64,000 nt of DNA from Risungbinella massiliensis (lineage in GTDB: Bacteria; Bacillota; Bacilli; Thermoactinomycetales; Thermoactinomycetaceae), in NCBI RefSeq assembly GCF_000942395.1, contig NZ_LN812103.1:501394-565393 (forward strand), written 5' to 3'. Each line of letters begins with the position of its first letter. The first letter of the stretch is position 1. A program made the position numbers and the translations under genes. The notes beneath the pieces were generated by a model. It had not been told where the DNA came from and ran no database searches. It saw nothing but the letters and a program-made list of their open reading frames with translations. This document shows positions 22,286 to 30,258 of the stretch, piece after piece.

Positions 22286-22696
22286 ATGAAGTCGATTGAT
22301 ATGGCAGAACTAATTTTAGACGCTTATCAATTGGCAGATGAGTTAAAAGAAAGTCCAGAAGTGCAAGAGTATCTGATTCGTAAGAAACAGATGGAGCAGT
22401 GCTCAGCAGCGCAAAAGTTGATTCAGGAGTTTCAGCAAGCAAAGTTACTATTTGAAGAGACAAGGCGCTTTGGAATCTTCCATCCCAACTATCACGAAGC
22501 AAAAGAAAGAGCAGAAGCTCTTCAGCGATATATGAACGAACAGGCTGAGATCGGAGCTTTTCAGGAAGCCGAAAAGCGACTAGATCAGTTACTCTTTCAA
22601 ATCTCCAATATGTTGGCCAAAGCGGTTTCCAATTCTATTAAGGTGCCAAATGATTTTGCTTTAACCGCAGGCAAGAAAAAGGCATGTAGCATCTAA
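22286..22696 (+). CDS. ylbF: YlbF/YmcA family protein (RicF-like)
   Basis: The 136-residue helical protein belongs to the YlbF/YmcA family. In Bacillus subtilis RicF (YlbF), RicA and RicT form a complex that directs RNase Y and promotes competence, biofilm and sporulation. The family core is clear: RRFGIFHPNYHEAKERAEAL and AVSNSIKVPNDF. ylbG lies next downstream, as in Bacillus, supporting YlbF rather than YmcA. The Cys-rich C-terminal tail of Bacillus YlbF, which takes part in [4Fe-4S] cluster binding, is reduced to a single Cys in GKKKACSI. GAGGGGAG precedes the ATG at 22286. Confidence 0.88.
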   Translation: MKSIDMAELILDAYQLADELKESPEVQEYLIRKKQMEQCSAAQKLIQEFQQAKLLFEETRRFGIFHPNYHEAKERAEALQRYMNEQAEIGAFQEAEKRLDQLLFQISNMLAKAVSNSIKVPNDFALTAGKKKACSI

Positions 22697-23025
22697 TAGT
22701 TTCGTTAAAGTCATTGCTTGTCCATTGGATGCCCAATTGAATTGGATCATTAGAGTATATCTGATTTTCTAGACATGCTGGAACACCAACCTGGAAAAGG
22801 CCCTTTCTAAAACTTATCTGCCAAATTGATTGATTTGCATCCACTTGCTCTATACAAGTGGATGTTTTTTAATATTAGTTCCAACTTTGTTAGCACATCA
22901 TATCTTAGTGCCGCATGTTGCGATAATTGTCACACAATGGTAACATGTGTTTATGAGCGTATTTACACTCATTTGGTGATAAGCGCCATATAATTCTCTT
23001 TTGGGTAAAGGAGTTCTGGTGCTTT
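22697..23025. other. Intergenic region between ylbF and ylbG
   Basis: About 330 bases hold a strong terminator (22838-22870) and then the ylbG promoter region. The first 140 bases contain a small palindrome CCAATTGAATTGG but nothing else I can name. Confidence 0.45.
22838..22870 (+). terminator. Intrinsic terminator of ylbF
   Basis: CATCCACTTG and CAAGTGGATG form a perfect 10-bp stem over seven bases, followed by six T. Confidence 0.9.
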
Positions 23026-23283
23026 ATGAATATAGTGGCTAGGCTAGGATTAGCTGTCTGGGTCAAAGATTTAAAAGCTGCACGCTCATCGCTAAGTAGA
23101 CTTGGCAATGTTCACTACATTTCAAAGCGACTGAAGTATATATATATCTATATTGACTTCCATTCTGCTGAGCAAATGATTAAGCGCATTGAGCGAATGC
23201 CTTTTGTATTAAAAGTGGAACCATCCAAACGAAAAGATATTTCTTTGGATTTTGAGCATAATCAATTAGATGCTATGGGCTGA
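23026..23283 (+). CDS. ylbG: YlbG family protein (DUF2129)
   Basis: The 85-residue protein fits YlbG (DUF2129): RLGLAVWVKDLKAARSSLSR, the strand YIYIYIDFHSAEQMIKRI and the C-terminal FVLKVEPSKRKDISLDF. It is cytoplasmic and its function is unknown. It follows ylbF as in Bacillus, but here a terminator and a 330-base gap separate them, so the pair is no longer one operon. No canonical ribosome binding site is obvious; GGTGCTTT lies before the ATG. Confidence 0.85.
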   Translation: MNIVARLGLAVWVKDLKAARSSLSRLGNVHYISKRLKYIYIYIDFHSAEQMIKRIERMPFVLKVEPSKRKDISLDFEHNQLDAMG

Positions 23284-23291
23284 TTGATCTG

Positions 23292-23319
23292 AAAGCTGTC
23301 AAGACGTTGACAGCTTTTT
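23292..23319 (+). terminator. Intrinsic terminator of ylbG
   Basis: AAAGCTGTCAA and TTGACAGCTTT form a perfect 11-bp stem over GACG, followed by more T. Confidence 0.9.
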
Positions 23320-23384
23320 GTGTTGAGAAAATGAAGGACTCTTCTTACAATAGAAATATGAAAGAGAATGAAGGGATGGAGCGA

Positions 23385-23948
23385 ATGAGCTTTTTAGATG
23401 ATATAAAAAAGACGATTAATCGTGGAGTAAATCAAGCAAACCAAAACACACAAAGAGTAATTGGGAGTGGCAAACTTACTTTTAAAATAAAGGGAAAAAA
23501 AGAAGAGTTGGAACAGGTTTATCAACAACTGGGAAAAGCTGCTTACCAGAGTTGGTCTTCCAATAAAGGATGGGTACAGACCGAGGAAATCTCTCGTATT
23601 TTGCAACAAATAAGTCAATTAGATTCAGAAATCACTGCATCTGAGCAAGAATTAGCGAACTTGAAAGGACAGTTACCAACTATAGCTGGCCCTTCTCCTG
23701 TGCTACCTCCTACTCAAGTAAACCCAAATGTACAAATGCCAAATCATACTACACCTCCACCGGTGGCGGAACCTGTACCATCAAATAATCACCAGCCCAT
23801 TTTGCCACCAAACCAGGTCACTCCATCAGTGAGTCCAATCGTCGAAAGAGGGCCAGTCGCAAGCGTTGTCTATATCTGTCCATTCTGCGCCCATCAAGTA
23901 GCAGAACAAGATTCTTCTTGCAAGCATTGTAATCAACGCTTCTATTAA
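23385..23948 (+). CDS. Coiled-coil protein with Pro-rich linker and C-terminal zinc ribbon
   Basis: The 187-residue protein has a helical N-terminal region (about 1-95, including an EELEQVYQQLGKAAYQSW segment), a Pro/Asn/Gln-rich linker (about 95-155) and a zinc ribbon at the end (CPFCAHQVAEQDSSCKHCN). I start at 23385 because GAAGGGATGG precedes that ATG at seven bases. No membrane helix is present. Similar zinc-ribbon proteins occur next to division genes, but no named family fits. It is followed by minD in the same direction after 150 bases. Confidence 0.75.
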   Translation: MSFLDDIKKTINRGVNQANQNTQRVIGSGKLTFKIKGKKEELEQVYQQLGKAAYQSWSSNKGWVQTEEISRILQQISQLDSEITASEQELANLKGQLPTIAGPSPVLPPTQVNPNVQMPNHTTPPPVAEPVPSNNHQPILPPNQVTPSVSPIVERGPVASVVYICPFCAHQVAEQDSSCKHCNQRFY

Positions 23949-24098
23949 GGAAAAATGGATATTTTTAGAAAATAAACTTTTTCCGAGCCGTTGCTTTTGG
24001 TAGAATGATAGTACGTGTTGGATAAGATTGGATGATTTTTTGGAATATGGATTAGAGAAAGAATTACATAATGTAGGAATGAGGGGAGCTATATCACG

Positions 24099-24899
24099 AT
24101 GAACCATCAAGCAGTAGCCATTACAGTAACGAGTGGTAAGGGTGGCGTAGGAAAGAGCACCACTGTCGCTTCTGTTGGCCTAGGTCTTGCTCAGCTTGGT
24201 TTTAAAGTATGTTTAGTTGATACCGATATTGGCCTTCGTAAACTTGATTTAATGTTAGGTCTAGAAAATCGAATTGTGTATGATTTGGTAGATGTAATCG
24301 AGGGAAATAGTAAACTTCGTCAAGCTCTGGTTCGTCATAAAGAGTATCCAGAGTTAGCACTTCTACCAGCTGCTCAGACTCGTTATAAAGAAGAAGTTAG
24401 CCCAGCACAAGTAAAACTGCTTGTTAATGAACTTCGAAAAGAGTTTGATTATATCATTATTGATTCTCCTGCTGGAATTGAAGGTGGTTTCCGTAATGCC
24501 ATTGCCGCAGCAGATCGCGCAATTTTAATCGTAAATCCAGAAATCCCTTCTGTAAGGGATTCAGATCGAGTCATTGGATTATTAGAATCTGCTAACTTGG
24601 ATCAGATTGACCTAATTGTTAATCGAGTACAGCCTGGGATGGTCAAAGATGGAGATATGCTGAGTGTGGAGAGAGTACAAAATCACTTAGCAATAAACCT
24701 TTTAGGTATAATTCCAGAAGATCGACGAATTATTCGTTCTTCAAATACAGGAGAACCAGTTATTTTGGACGATAAATCGGTTGCGGGACAGGCTTTTTCT
24801 AACATTGCGAGAAGAATTGCAGGGGAAGAAGTGCCCTTCTTAGAGTTAGAGTCCGCTACCCTTATCTCGAAGATCAAGCGACTCTTTCACATTGCATAA
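24099..24899 (+). CDS. minD: Septum site-determining protein MinD
   Basis: The 266-residue ATPase has the deviant Walker A KGGVGKST at residues 14-21, then LVDTDIGLRKLDLMLGLENR and IIIDSPAGIEGGF. The amphipathic membrane-targeting helix at the C-terminus is present (SKIKRLFHIA). MinD recruits MinC to the membrane to block polar division and moves with MinE. minE follows by 12 bases. minC, which normally precedes minD, is not here; the preceding gene is the zinc-ribbon protein. AGGGGAGC gives a good ribosome binding site. Confidence 0.97.
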   Translation: MNHQAVAITVTSGKGGVGKSTTVASVGLGLAQLGFKVCLVDTDIGLRKLDLMLGLENRIVYDLVDVIEGNSKLRQALVRHKEYPELALLPAAQTRYKEEVSPAQVKLLVNELRKEFDYIIIDSPAGIEGGFRNAIAAADRAILIVNPEIPSVRDSDRVIGLLESANLDQIDLIVNRVQPGMVKDGDMLSVERVQNHLAINLLGIIPEDRRIIRSSNTGEPVILDDKSVAGQAFSNIARRIAGEEVPFLELESATLISKIKRLFHIA

Positions 24900-24911
24900 A
24901 GGGGTGAATCT

Positions 24912-25172
24912 ATGTCTTTCCTAAACAATATGTTTGGAAATAAAGAAGAGCCGACCGCTATGAAAGCAGACGACCGACTATCCCTTGTATTAAGTTTCCA
25001 ACGCTCTGATATTGATGAGAAAAAATTAAAACAGTTTCAGTCTAAGTTAATTGAACTCTGCGATGACTTTGGATACGATGTTGTAGGTCAAGTTACCGTA
25101 ATTCCCCAGTCCAAAGAGAGAACAACGATTTTGAATGCAAGTATCCCCGTGCGATTAAAAGACCCTGTTTAA
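24912..25172 (+). CDS. minE: Cell division topological specificity factor MinE
   Basis: The 86-residue protein has the MinE layout: an amphipathic N-terminus (MSFLNNMFGNK), the anti-MinCD strand region (ADDRLSLVLSFQRSD) and a C-terminal dimerisation domain (VVGQVTVIPQSKERTTILNA). Identity to model MinE is modest, so this is a divergent member, but place and length fit. MinE displaces MinC and drives MinD from the membrane, producing pole-to-pole waves. Bacillus subtilis lacks MinE and uses DivIVA/MinJ, so its presence here is informative about the lineage. Confidence 0.9.
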   Translation: MSFLNNMFGNKEEPTAMKADDRLSLVLSFQRSDIDEKKLKQFQSKLIELCDDFGYDVVGQVTVIPQSKERTTILNASIPVRLKDPV

Positions 25173-25200
25173 CACGTCTCTCTTTTAGAGGCGTTTTTAT
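25172..25200 (+). terminator. Intrinsic terminator of minDE
   Basis: ACGTCTCT and AGAGGCGT (one G-U) over five bases, followed by TTTTATTTTTG. The minus-strand gene ends within it. Confidence 0.8.
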
Positions 25201-25991
25201 TTTTGAAGTTTTCGATGTAATAACTCTAATATTAAAGGAGAAAATTCGCTTTCCTCATGTAATGTTAACAAGGAGATCGAGACACGAGTACAACCATACT
25301 GTCTCATTAGCTCTGTAAGTTTTTCTCTACCACTAAGCGGAAGTCGACCATATCGTTCTTCGTAGGCTTGATAGACCATTTGTTCTTCTTGAATGGATTC
25401 GGATTCTTCGAGATTCCAGTTCATATTAGAATAATAGTTAAGTGAGTTGGATGGAAAAGGTTGTGGATTCAAACTAGGGATTGGTTGAGAGAAGTTTTCG
25501 TCTAAGTTACGAATGACTGGTCGTTGAAATTGCCATTCTGGTAATTTCCGAGGACGTCTGGGACGTTGAGTGGGTAAATGGGTAAATTTATCAGGATACT
25601 TTCGGCGAAGAGTATAAATACGCTGGTAAATAGCTCCTTGCGTTCGGTTTAGACTTTTTTCTAGAGTTTGGATTGCAACAGAAAGAGACTTATTTTCTTT
25701 TAATGTTTCATTTACAGTTTCTATCAATAATTCCTCTTCTTTTTCATCCCAACTATTTAGCCTTTTTGCCCCATCCTCCCCATCGGATTCAGGAACGATA
25801 AATTTATCGGGATATTGTGTACGAAGTTTACGAACATGAGACATGATTCCCGCAAATCCCCGATTTAAATGTTCGGAAATCTCCTTCATGACAGCTCGCT
25901 CGTTCCCTCCTTTTTCAACTGAGGCATTGATTTGTTGGATGATGTAAGCATCTTCTTCAGATGAATATTTCCCTTTTTTTGGATCGTACAT
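25197..25991 (-). CDS. RsfA-like Myb/SANT-type two-repeat DNA-binding protein
   Basis: The 264-residue protein has two Myb-like modules: residues about 8-62 (YSSEEDAYIIQQI..EHLNRGFAGIMSHVRKL) and 80-137 (WDEKEEELLIETV..KSLNRTQGAIYQRIYTLR). This matches the RsfA/YlbO family of prespore-specific regulators, in which a split Myb-like domain precedes a C-terminal region. The second half is Pro/Asn/Ser-rich and ends in a helical region (GREKLTELMRQYGC). It lies beside several sporulation genes. GGAGCGAAAATATG gives its binding site. A sporulation role is inferred. Confidence 0.8.
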   Translation of the reverse strand: MYDPKKGKYSSEEDAYIIQQINASVEKGGNERAVMKEISEHLNRGFAGIMSHVRKLRTQYPDKFIVPESDGEDGAKRLNSWDEKEEELLIETVNETLKENKSLSVAIQTLEKSLNRTQGAIYQRIYTLRRKYPDKFTHLPTQRPRRPRKLPEWQFQRPVIRNLDENFSQPIPSLNPQPFPSNSLNYYSNMNWNLEESESIQEEQMVYQAYEERYGRLPLSGREKLTELMRQYGCTRVSISLLTLHEESEFSPLILELLHRKLQK

Positions 25992-26181
25992 ATTTTCGCT
26001 CCTTCTATAAAATTAAATTGTCGCAAAAGCATTATTAATTAATATAACAAAAGATATAATCTTTTCGCTACACTTTGAAAGTGGAAGAATGATGGATAAT
26101 GTTGCTAAGTATTGATTAGGAATAGTTTGGTAGGTGCATAATAATAACAATCAGTGAAAAGCTTAGATGGAGAGAGTTAAC

Positions 26182-26529
26182 ATGACAGCATCTAACGATT
26201 TCCAAGATTGGGTTCATCAATCTTGGTCTTTGCGTGAACAGACCCAACTTATTATCTTATGGGGACATTTAGTTTTTCCTTTGGTGCATCAGTCGATTGC
26301 CAAAGGATTGAAACCCACCATCGATATAACAAAATTAGCAAATGACTTCTCAGATTACTTTTCGGAGCGGGATCTAAAAGAAACATTGCGGAAATATTGT
26401 TCTTATGATTACATACGATTTCAATCCGAAACGGAAATAGTGGCAGGGACCAAATTATTTTGTGCATTTGATGCTAAAAAGTTGTATGAGATGTATGAGC
26501 AACAGCAAAAAAGAACTAACCTACAATGA
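26182..26529 (+). CDS. 115-residue protein of unknown function
   Basis: The protein starts MTASNDFQDWVHQSWSLREQ and is soluble and helical, with two Cys (KYCSYDY, KLFCAFDA). I choose the ATG at 26182 because GGAGAG lies seven bases upstream; another ATG five codons earlier lacks a site. The sequence SYDYIRFQSETEIVAGTKLF looks conserved but I recognise no family. It is divergent from the RsfA-like gene and ends in a strong terminator. Confidence 0.65.
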   Translation: MTASNDFQDWVHQSWSLREQTQLIILWGHLVFPLVHQSIAKGLKPTIDITKLANDFSDYFSERDLKETLRKYCSYDYIRFQSETEIVAGTKLFCAFDAKKLYEMYEQQQKRTNLQ

Positions 26530-26549
26530 TAATAGGTTAGTTCTTTTTC
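26509..26549 (+). terminator. Intrinsic terminator overlapping the end of the 115-residue gene
   Basis: AAAGAACTAACCTA and TAGGTTAGTTCTTT form a perfect 14-bp stem; the left arm lies in the last codons. TT follows. Confidence 0.85.
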
Positions 26550-26590
26550 AGGAATGGCACGGTAAGAAACTACCTTAAATTAGATTCGAC

Positions 26591-26743
26591 TTAATGTCTT
26601 TCTTTCAAGATCTGCTCAATTTCTTTTTGGATCAGATCTAGTTCTTCTGGAGTGCATTTATGGAGATCACGAAGCATGCTATCTAATTTCATGGATCGGA
26701 ATTCTTCCAAGAATGCGGGCATATGTTGTGTATTGATCGCCAT
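26591..26743 (-). CDS. 50-residue charged protein
   Basis: A 50-codon frame below usual cut-offs begins MAINTQHMPAFLEEFRSMKL and ends EIEQILKERH. GAAAGGAG lies nine bases before the ATG. The peptide is helical and charged, with one Cys. The phrase TPEELDLIQKEIEQI is typical of a small helical hairpin. No family is recognised. It converges on the previous gene's terminator. Confidence 0.6.
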   Translation of the reverse strand: MAINTQHMPAFLEEFRSMKLDSMLRDLHKCTPEELDLIQKEIEQILKERH

Positions 26744-27058
26744 CGGAAGTACTCCTTTCAAGTTAATAGTAAACGAATGACTGTGTTGTATATTTTACCA
26801 AAATACTATATAAGATAGTATCTACCATATAAAATATACAAATATATTTAATAATTTTCTAACTTGTTACAATACATGTAAGTATATTAAACCTACGAAT
26901 TGGTACAATATGAACGTTATAAGGAACACAATTTTTCTTTTGAACAATAAAAGGAAAAATTCATTATCTTTTTTGGTTTCATTTTCTTACCACAGGGTAA
27001 TACATAAAGAGCTAACGCTAGTCGTATTTAGAAACTAGAAAACGATTGGGGTGCTTAT
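26744..27058. other. AT-rich intergenic region
   Basis: About 315 very AT-rich bases separate two divergent small genes. It contains several short AT palindromes (ACTATATAAGATAGT near 26806) and probably both promoters. I see no gene or riboswitch. Confidence 0.4.
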
Positions 27059-27235
27059 ATGTTAGAACAGTTAAGAGCACTGGAAGAACGGATTGCTTTC
27101 CTGAAGGATGAGTTTACGTTGGCAAAGGAGCGCCATGAGTTTTTACAACAATATGAGCTTTATGAAGAATGGAAAGAGCTTCGTAAAAAACGCCGTGAAT
27201 TATTGTCTAAAGGTAAAAATCGACAAGCAAGTTAG
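27059..27235 (+). CDS. 58-residue coiled-coil protein
   Basis: The frame begins MLEQLRALEERIAFLKDEFT and ends KGKNRQAS. It is a single amphipathic helix with heptad leucines, then a basic tail (KKRRELLSKGKN). GGGGTG lies eight bases before the ATG. A perfect terminator follows the stop by 25 bases. No family is recognised; small helical proteins of this sort are common among minor sporulation genes, but that is only a suggestion. Confidence 0.6.
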   Translation: MLEQLRALEERIAFLKDEFTLAKERHEFLQQYELYEEWKELRKKRRELLSKGKNRQAS

Positions 27236-27259
27236 AGTATAAATATAGATATTAGCAGT

Positions 27260-27296
27260 AAGCGAGCTATCCTAATTTGGATAGCTCGCTTTTATG
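27260..27296 (+). terminator. Intrinsic terminator
   Basis: AAGCGAGCTATCC and GGATAGCTCGCTT form a perfect 13-bp stem over six bases, followed by TTA. Confidence 0.9.
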
Positions 27297-27334
27297 TGCT
27301 TAAAAAATAAATTTTCTCTACCAGTTTTTCACAC

Positions 27335-27364
27335 GAATTAGCTGATCCGATTCGACACATGATA
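27335..27364 (+). promoter_or_regulatory. Candidate sigma-G promoter of the alpha/beta SASP gene
   Basis: GAATTA (27335-27340) and CATGATA (27358-27364) are 17 bases apart, close to the sigma-G consensus for forespore genes (-10 near CATACTA). It lies 30 bases before the SASP start codon, a sensible distance. Confidence 0.55.
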
Positions 27365-27393
27365 CTAGTACAAACAACAAGGAGGTGAAAAAC

Positions 27394-27606
27394 ATGGCGC
27401 AAAACAATCGCTCTGGTGGTCGTAACAGATTGTTAGTTCAAGGTGCTGAACAAGCACTAGGTCAATTGAAATTTGAGATCGCTCAAGAGTTTGGTGTACA
27501 ACTTGGTCCTGATACTACTTCTCGTGCAAACGGTTCTGTAGGAGGAGAAATCACCAAACGTCTTGTAGCATTGGCTGAGCAATCTCTTGGTGGTACTCTT
27601 CAATAA
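27394..27606 (+). CDS. Alpha/beta-type small acid-soluble spore protein (SASP)
   Basis: The 70-residue protein coats and protects spore DNA and is degraded by GPR protease at germination. Family motifs are present: [20 protein letters not shown] and [14 protein letters not shown]. The GPR cut is expected between Glu28 and Ile29 in FEIAQEF. I start at MAQNNRSGG because AAGGAGGTG precedes it at the best spacing. The gene is monocistronic, with a candidate sigma-G promoter and a strong terminator, as is usual for ssp genes. Confidence 0.96.
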   Translation: MAQNNRSGGRNRLLVQGAEQALGQLKFEIAQEFGVQLGPDTTSRANGSVGGEITKRLVALAEQSLGGTLQ

Positions 27607-27628
27607 TAAGAATTAAATATCTGGTAAC

Positions 27629-27660
27629 TAGGCAGCAACTACGGTTGCTGCCTATTTTTA
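27629..27660 (+). terminator. Intrinsic terminator of the SASP gene
   Basis: TAGGCAGCAAC and GTTGCTGCCTA form a perfect 11-bp stem over TACG, followed by TTTTTA. Confidence 0.92.
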
Positions 27661-27743
27661 TTGCCAAGAGGGGTAGAGAAAGGTTAATCTTGCGGTAGAA
27701 TAAAAAGCAGGTAAGATAAGGGTAATCAGGGGGAACCGATCGT

Positions 27744-28292
27744 ATGCGTATACTTACACATGGAAGTAACATTAATTTTCATTGTTCATCAAAAGAGATG
27801 GATTTTACAAAGCTTCATGCTTTTTTGGAAAGCAAAATAGATGAAACAGTACATCTATCCATTGGCATTTTACAACCTGAAAAAGAACGTTTAGAGGTAT
27901 TAGGAGATCTAAGAGAGCTTCACATTAATGAATTAAAAGAAGAGTTTATTTTCCAAGTCTCGTATCTTGATGGAGAAGATGTACAACGATCTGAAAGAAT
28001 TTTCCACGCTACTGAAGATTTCATTATCTCTCATGAAGCGATTTTTGATATTCACGATGAAAAGAATGGGACGGTTTCTTATGCTATACAATACTTAACC
28101 TTTTGGGGAGAAAACGGAGAAGAAATCACGTACTTTTTAGTGGATATGTTGAGTGTAGAACATCCCTTGGCCTGTGTAGTCCAATTTTGGGATAAAGTGA
28201 AAGATGTTGGACGTGATGTGGATTTTACTATAACAGGTTGTGCCGCAAATGAATATCAAGAGGTGCTAAAAAGACTACGAAGTAATCAGTAG
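27744..28292 (+). CDS. 182-residue protein of unknown function
   Basis: The protein is soluble and acidic, starting MRILTHGSNINFHCSSKEMD. It holds alternating strands and helices (RLEVLGDLRELHINELKEEF, YAIQYLTFWGENGEEITYF) and two Cys near the end (HPLACVVQF, GCAANEY). CAGGGGGAACC precedes the ATG. No signal or membrane segment is seen and no family is recognised. It is a single gene. Confidence 0.65.
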   Translation: MRILTHGSNINFHCSSKEMDFTKLHAFLESKIDETVHLSIGILQPEKERLEVLGDLRELHINELKEEFIFQVSYLDGEDVQRSERIFHATEDFIISHEAIFDIHDEKNGTVSYAIQYLTFWGENGEEITYFLVDMLSVEHPLACVVQFWDKVKDVGRDVDFTITGCAANEYQEVLKRLRSNQ

Positions 28293-28457
28293 CTACAATT
28301 CCATTTTTCATTAATCTTAGAATGATAACGTTTTTTATATATCGACTATGTTTCATGGCATGGTTATTTATCAACATTATCTAATTTTTTATCTTCGTTA
28401 GGAACTCTACAGACAATAGTCGTAAGTCAAACTAAACTATTTACATATTCTTTAACG

Positions 28458-28500
28458 AGAAAGGAGTAAGGTCTCTATCTAAGAGACTTTACTCCTTTCT
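28458..28500. repeat. Long inverted repeat (19-bp stem)
   Basis: AGAAAGGAGTAAGGTCTCT pairs with AGAGACTTTACTCCTTTCT (one G-U) over five bases. It lies between two converging genes but has no T-run on either strand, so it may be a processed or rho-independent-like end of unusual form. About 165 bases before it (28293-28457) show nothing else. Confidence 0.6.
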
Positions 28501-28583
28501 ATATTGAGATGCCTTTTTATCAAATATATAGGTGTTTGACGTGGACAATAAGCGGATATGTTCATACAACTATTAAAAAAGAG

Positions 28584-28940
28584 TTATTTTTTACCGCGTT
28601 TTTTCATGACTTCTTTTACAATCCCTATCATATTAGGCGAGTTAAAAATGTCATAAAAGGGATCGCCAGTTACTTTTGTTTTTTCAGGGGTTTTAGGAGT
28701 AGAAGTGGTTGGTACAGCATTACTAGTCCCCTTTTCTTTTGTTTTTCCGGTAGACGGGATATTTAATTTGCTTAGGTTTTGCAAGATATCCTTCATCTGG
28801 CTTGGATTATCCATTGCAGATGAAAAAAGTTGAAAGGTCCGAAGAAGCTGGTCCAATTGACTGGATCGTTTGCTTACATCACTTAGCATTTTACTCACTT
28901 GGCTTATTTCATCTAGCCAATTTTTGGATTGGTCACTCAT
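28584..28940 (-). CDS. 118-residue protein with Pro/Thr-rich linker
   Basis: Residues 1-60 form a helical region (DEISQVSKMLSDVSKRSSQL), residues 65-92 a Pro/Thr/Lys-rich linker (PTTSTPKTPEKTKVT), and the end is a basic helix (GIVKEVMKKRGKK). ACGGGAGGTG precedes the ATG. No membrane segment or signal is present. The layout recalls small spore or cell-wall associated proteins, but I cannot name a family. Confidence 0.65.
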   Translation of the reverse strand: MSDQSKNWLDEISQVSKMLSDVSKRSSQLDQLLRTFQLFSSAMDNPSQMKDILQNLSKLNIPSTGKTKEKGTSNAVPTTSTPKTPEKTKVTGDPFYDIFNSPNMIGIVKEVMKKRGKK

Positions 28941-29020
28941 GATAGCACCTCCCGTTTAATCAGACTTACATTATGTTATGAAAAGTCCTTGCGATTGGAG
29001 AGCTAGAGAGGGGGAGAAAT

Positions 29021-30157
29021 GTGTTGAATTGGGTTCATAAGGACTCCCCAACAAAGCGGAACGAGAAAATTAAATTCGTTCGCCATATCTACAACCTAAA
29101 GAATGGAAATCATTTTGTTCGTTATGTGAATGAATCGACTCACTTAGGAATACGCCCGATAAAATATCTGAAACAATTAGGAATTTTAATCGCCGAAGGA
29201 CCAGCTGAAAGTGTAGCTTTGATCGAGCAACATCCAGATGTGGAACATGCTGAGGCAGATGTACGAATCCATATTACAGAACCTCAGGTAGAATCAAAAA
29301 TATTACGCCTACAAGAAGTACCTTGGGGAATTGATCGAATTGAGGCTCGGAGAGTTTGGAAGAGAACTTCTGGTGCAGGAGTAAAAGTTGCTGTAGTAGA
29401 TACTGGTATTTCTACTCAACATCCTGCGTTTGCCGCTAATTATCGTGGCGGCGTAAATGTATTATCACCGATGTTCCCTCCAGAAGACTACAATGGTCAT
29501 GGCACACATGTTGCAGGAATTATTGGCGGAAATGCGTTGGATTTAGGTGTGATAGGAGTTGCTCCCAGCTGTTCTTTATATGCGGTAAAAGCTTTTAATC
29601 GGAAAGGTTCAGCTAACTTATCTGACCTATTAACAGCTATAAACTGGTGTATAAAGAATAAAATGAATATTATCAATATGAGCTTTGGGATGGAGAAACT
29701 TAGTGAAGCCCTAAAACAAGCCATTCAAATAGCTTATGCAAAAGGTATTATCATGGTAGCAGCTACTGGGAATAAAGGATTAATCGGACATGTGGACTTT
29801 CCTGCCCGTTATGAAGAAACGATTGCAGTGACTTCTGTTTCTCCTCAAGATGCAATGTCTTCTTTTAGTAATCAAGGTACTCGAATGGACTTGGCTGCTC
29901 CAGGTGAAAAAATCTTATCTGCTTGGTTAAATCAGAGTAGAAAAGAGATGAGTGGAACTTCTATGGCAGTCCCTCATGTTTCTGGAACTATTGCCTTGAT
30001 GCTTTCGTTGTCATCGAAACTATCTCCTGAAGAAATAAGGTCTATTTTACGCCGTACTTCACAAAAGATGGAGAGTTTGGCTCGTGTGGGTGTTGTAAAT
30101 GCATATCAAGCAATTCGATACTTGGAAAACACAAAAAGCAAATCAAATTTTCGCTAA
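29021..30157 (+). CDS. S8 subtilisin-like protease, intracellular type, with I9-like prodomain
   Basis: The 378-residue protein has an N-terminal domain (about 15-95) ending ESVALIEQHPDVEHAEADVR, which looks like an inhibitor I9 prodomain, then a complete subtilase domain: Asp in VAVVDTGISTQHP, His in NGHGTHVAG, Asn in AATGNKG, and Ser in SGTSMAVPHVSG. There is no signal peptide, so it stays inside the cell. It starts with GTG after GAGGGGGAG. It is the second unsecreted subtilase in this window, and both lie among sporulation genes. A paralogue relation to 19049-20155 is likely. Confidence 0.88.
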   Translation: MLNWVHKDSPTKRNEKIKFVRHIYNLKNGNHFVRYVNESTHLGIRPIKYLKQLGILIAEGPAESVALIEQHPDVEHAEADVRIHITEPQVESKILRLQEVPWGIDRIEARRVWKRTSGAGVKVAVVDTGISTQHPAFAANYRGGVNVLSPMFPPEDYNGHGTHVAGIIGGNALDLGVIGVAPSCSLYAVKAFNRKGSANLSDLLTAINWCIKNKMNIINMSFGMEKLSEALKQAIQIAYAKGIIMVAATGNKGLIGHVDFPARYEETIAVTSVSPQDAMSSFSNQGTRMDLAAPGEKILSAWLNQSRKEMSGTSMAVPHVSGTIALMLSLSSKLSPEEIRSILRRTSQKMESLARVGVVNAYQAIRYLENTKSKSNFR

Positions 30158-30198
30158 TTTTATTTTTATTTTGTGTTAAAATGGTGAACATATGAACG

Positions 30199-30234
30199 AA
30201 AAAATCCCATCCTACCAAAGGTCGGATGGGATTT
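30199..30234 (-). terminator. Intrinsic terminator of the gamma-type SASP gene
   Basis: AAATCCCATCC and GGATGGGATTT pair over eleven bases; on the minus strand TTTTTTCG follows. It may also serve the subtilase gene on the other strand. Confidence 0.85.
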
Positions 30235-30258
30235 GTGAGTATAAACTCGTTAGTTCAA

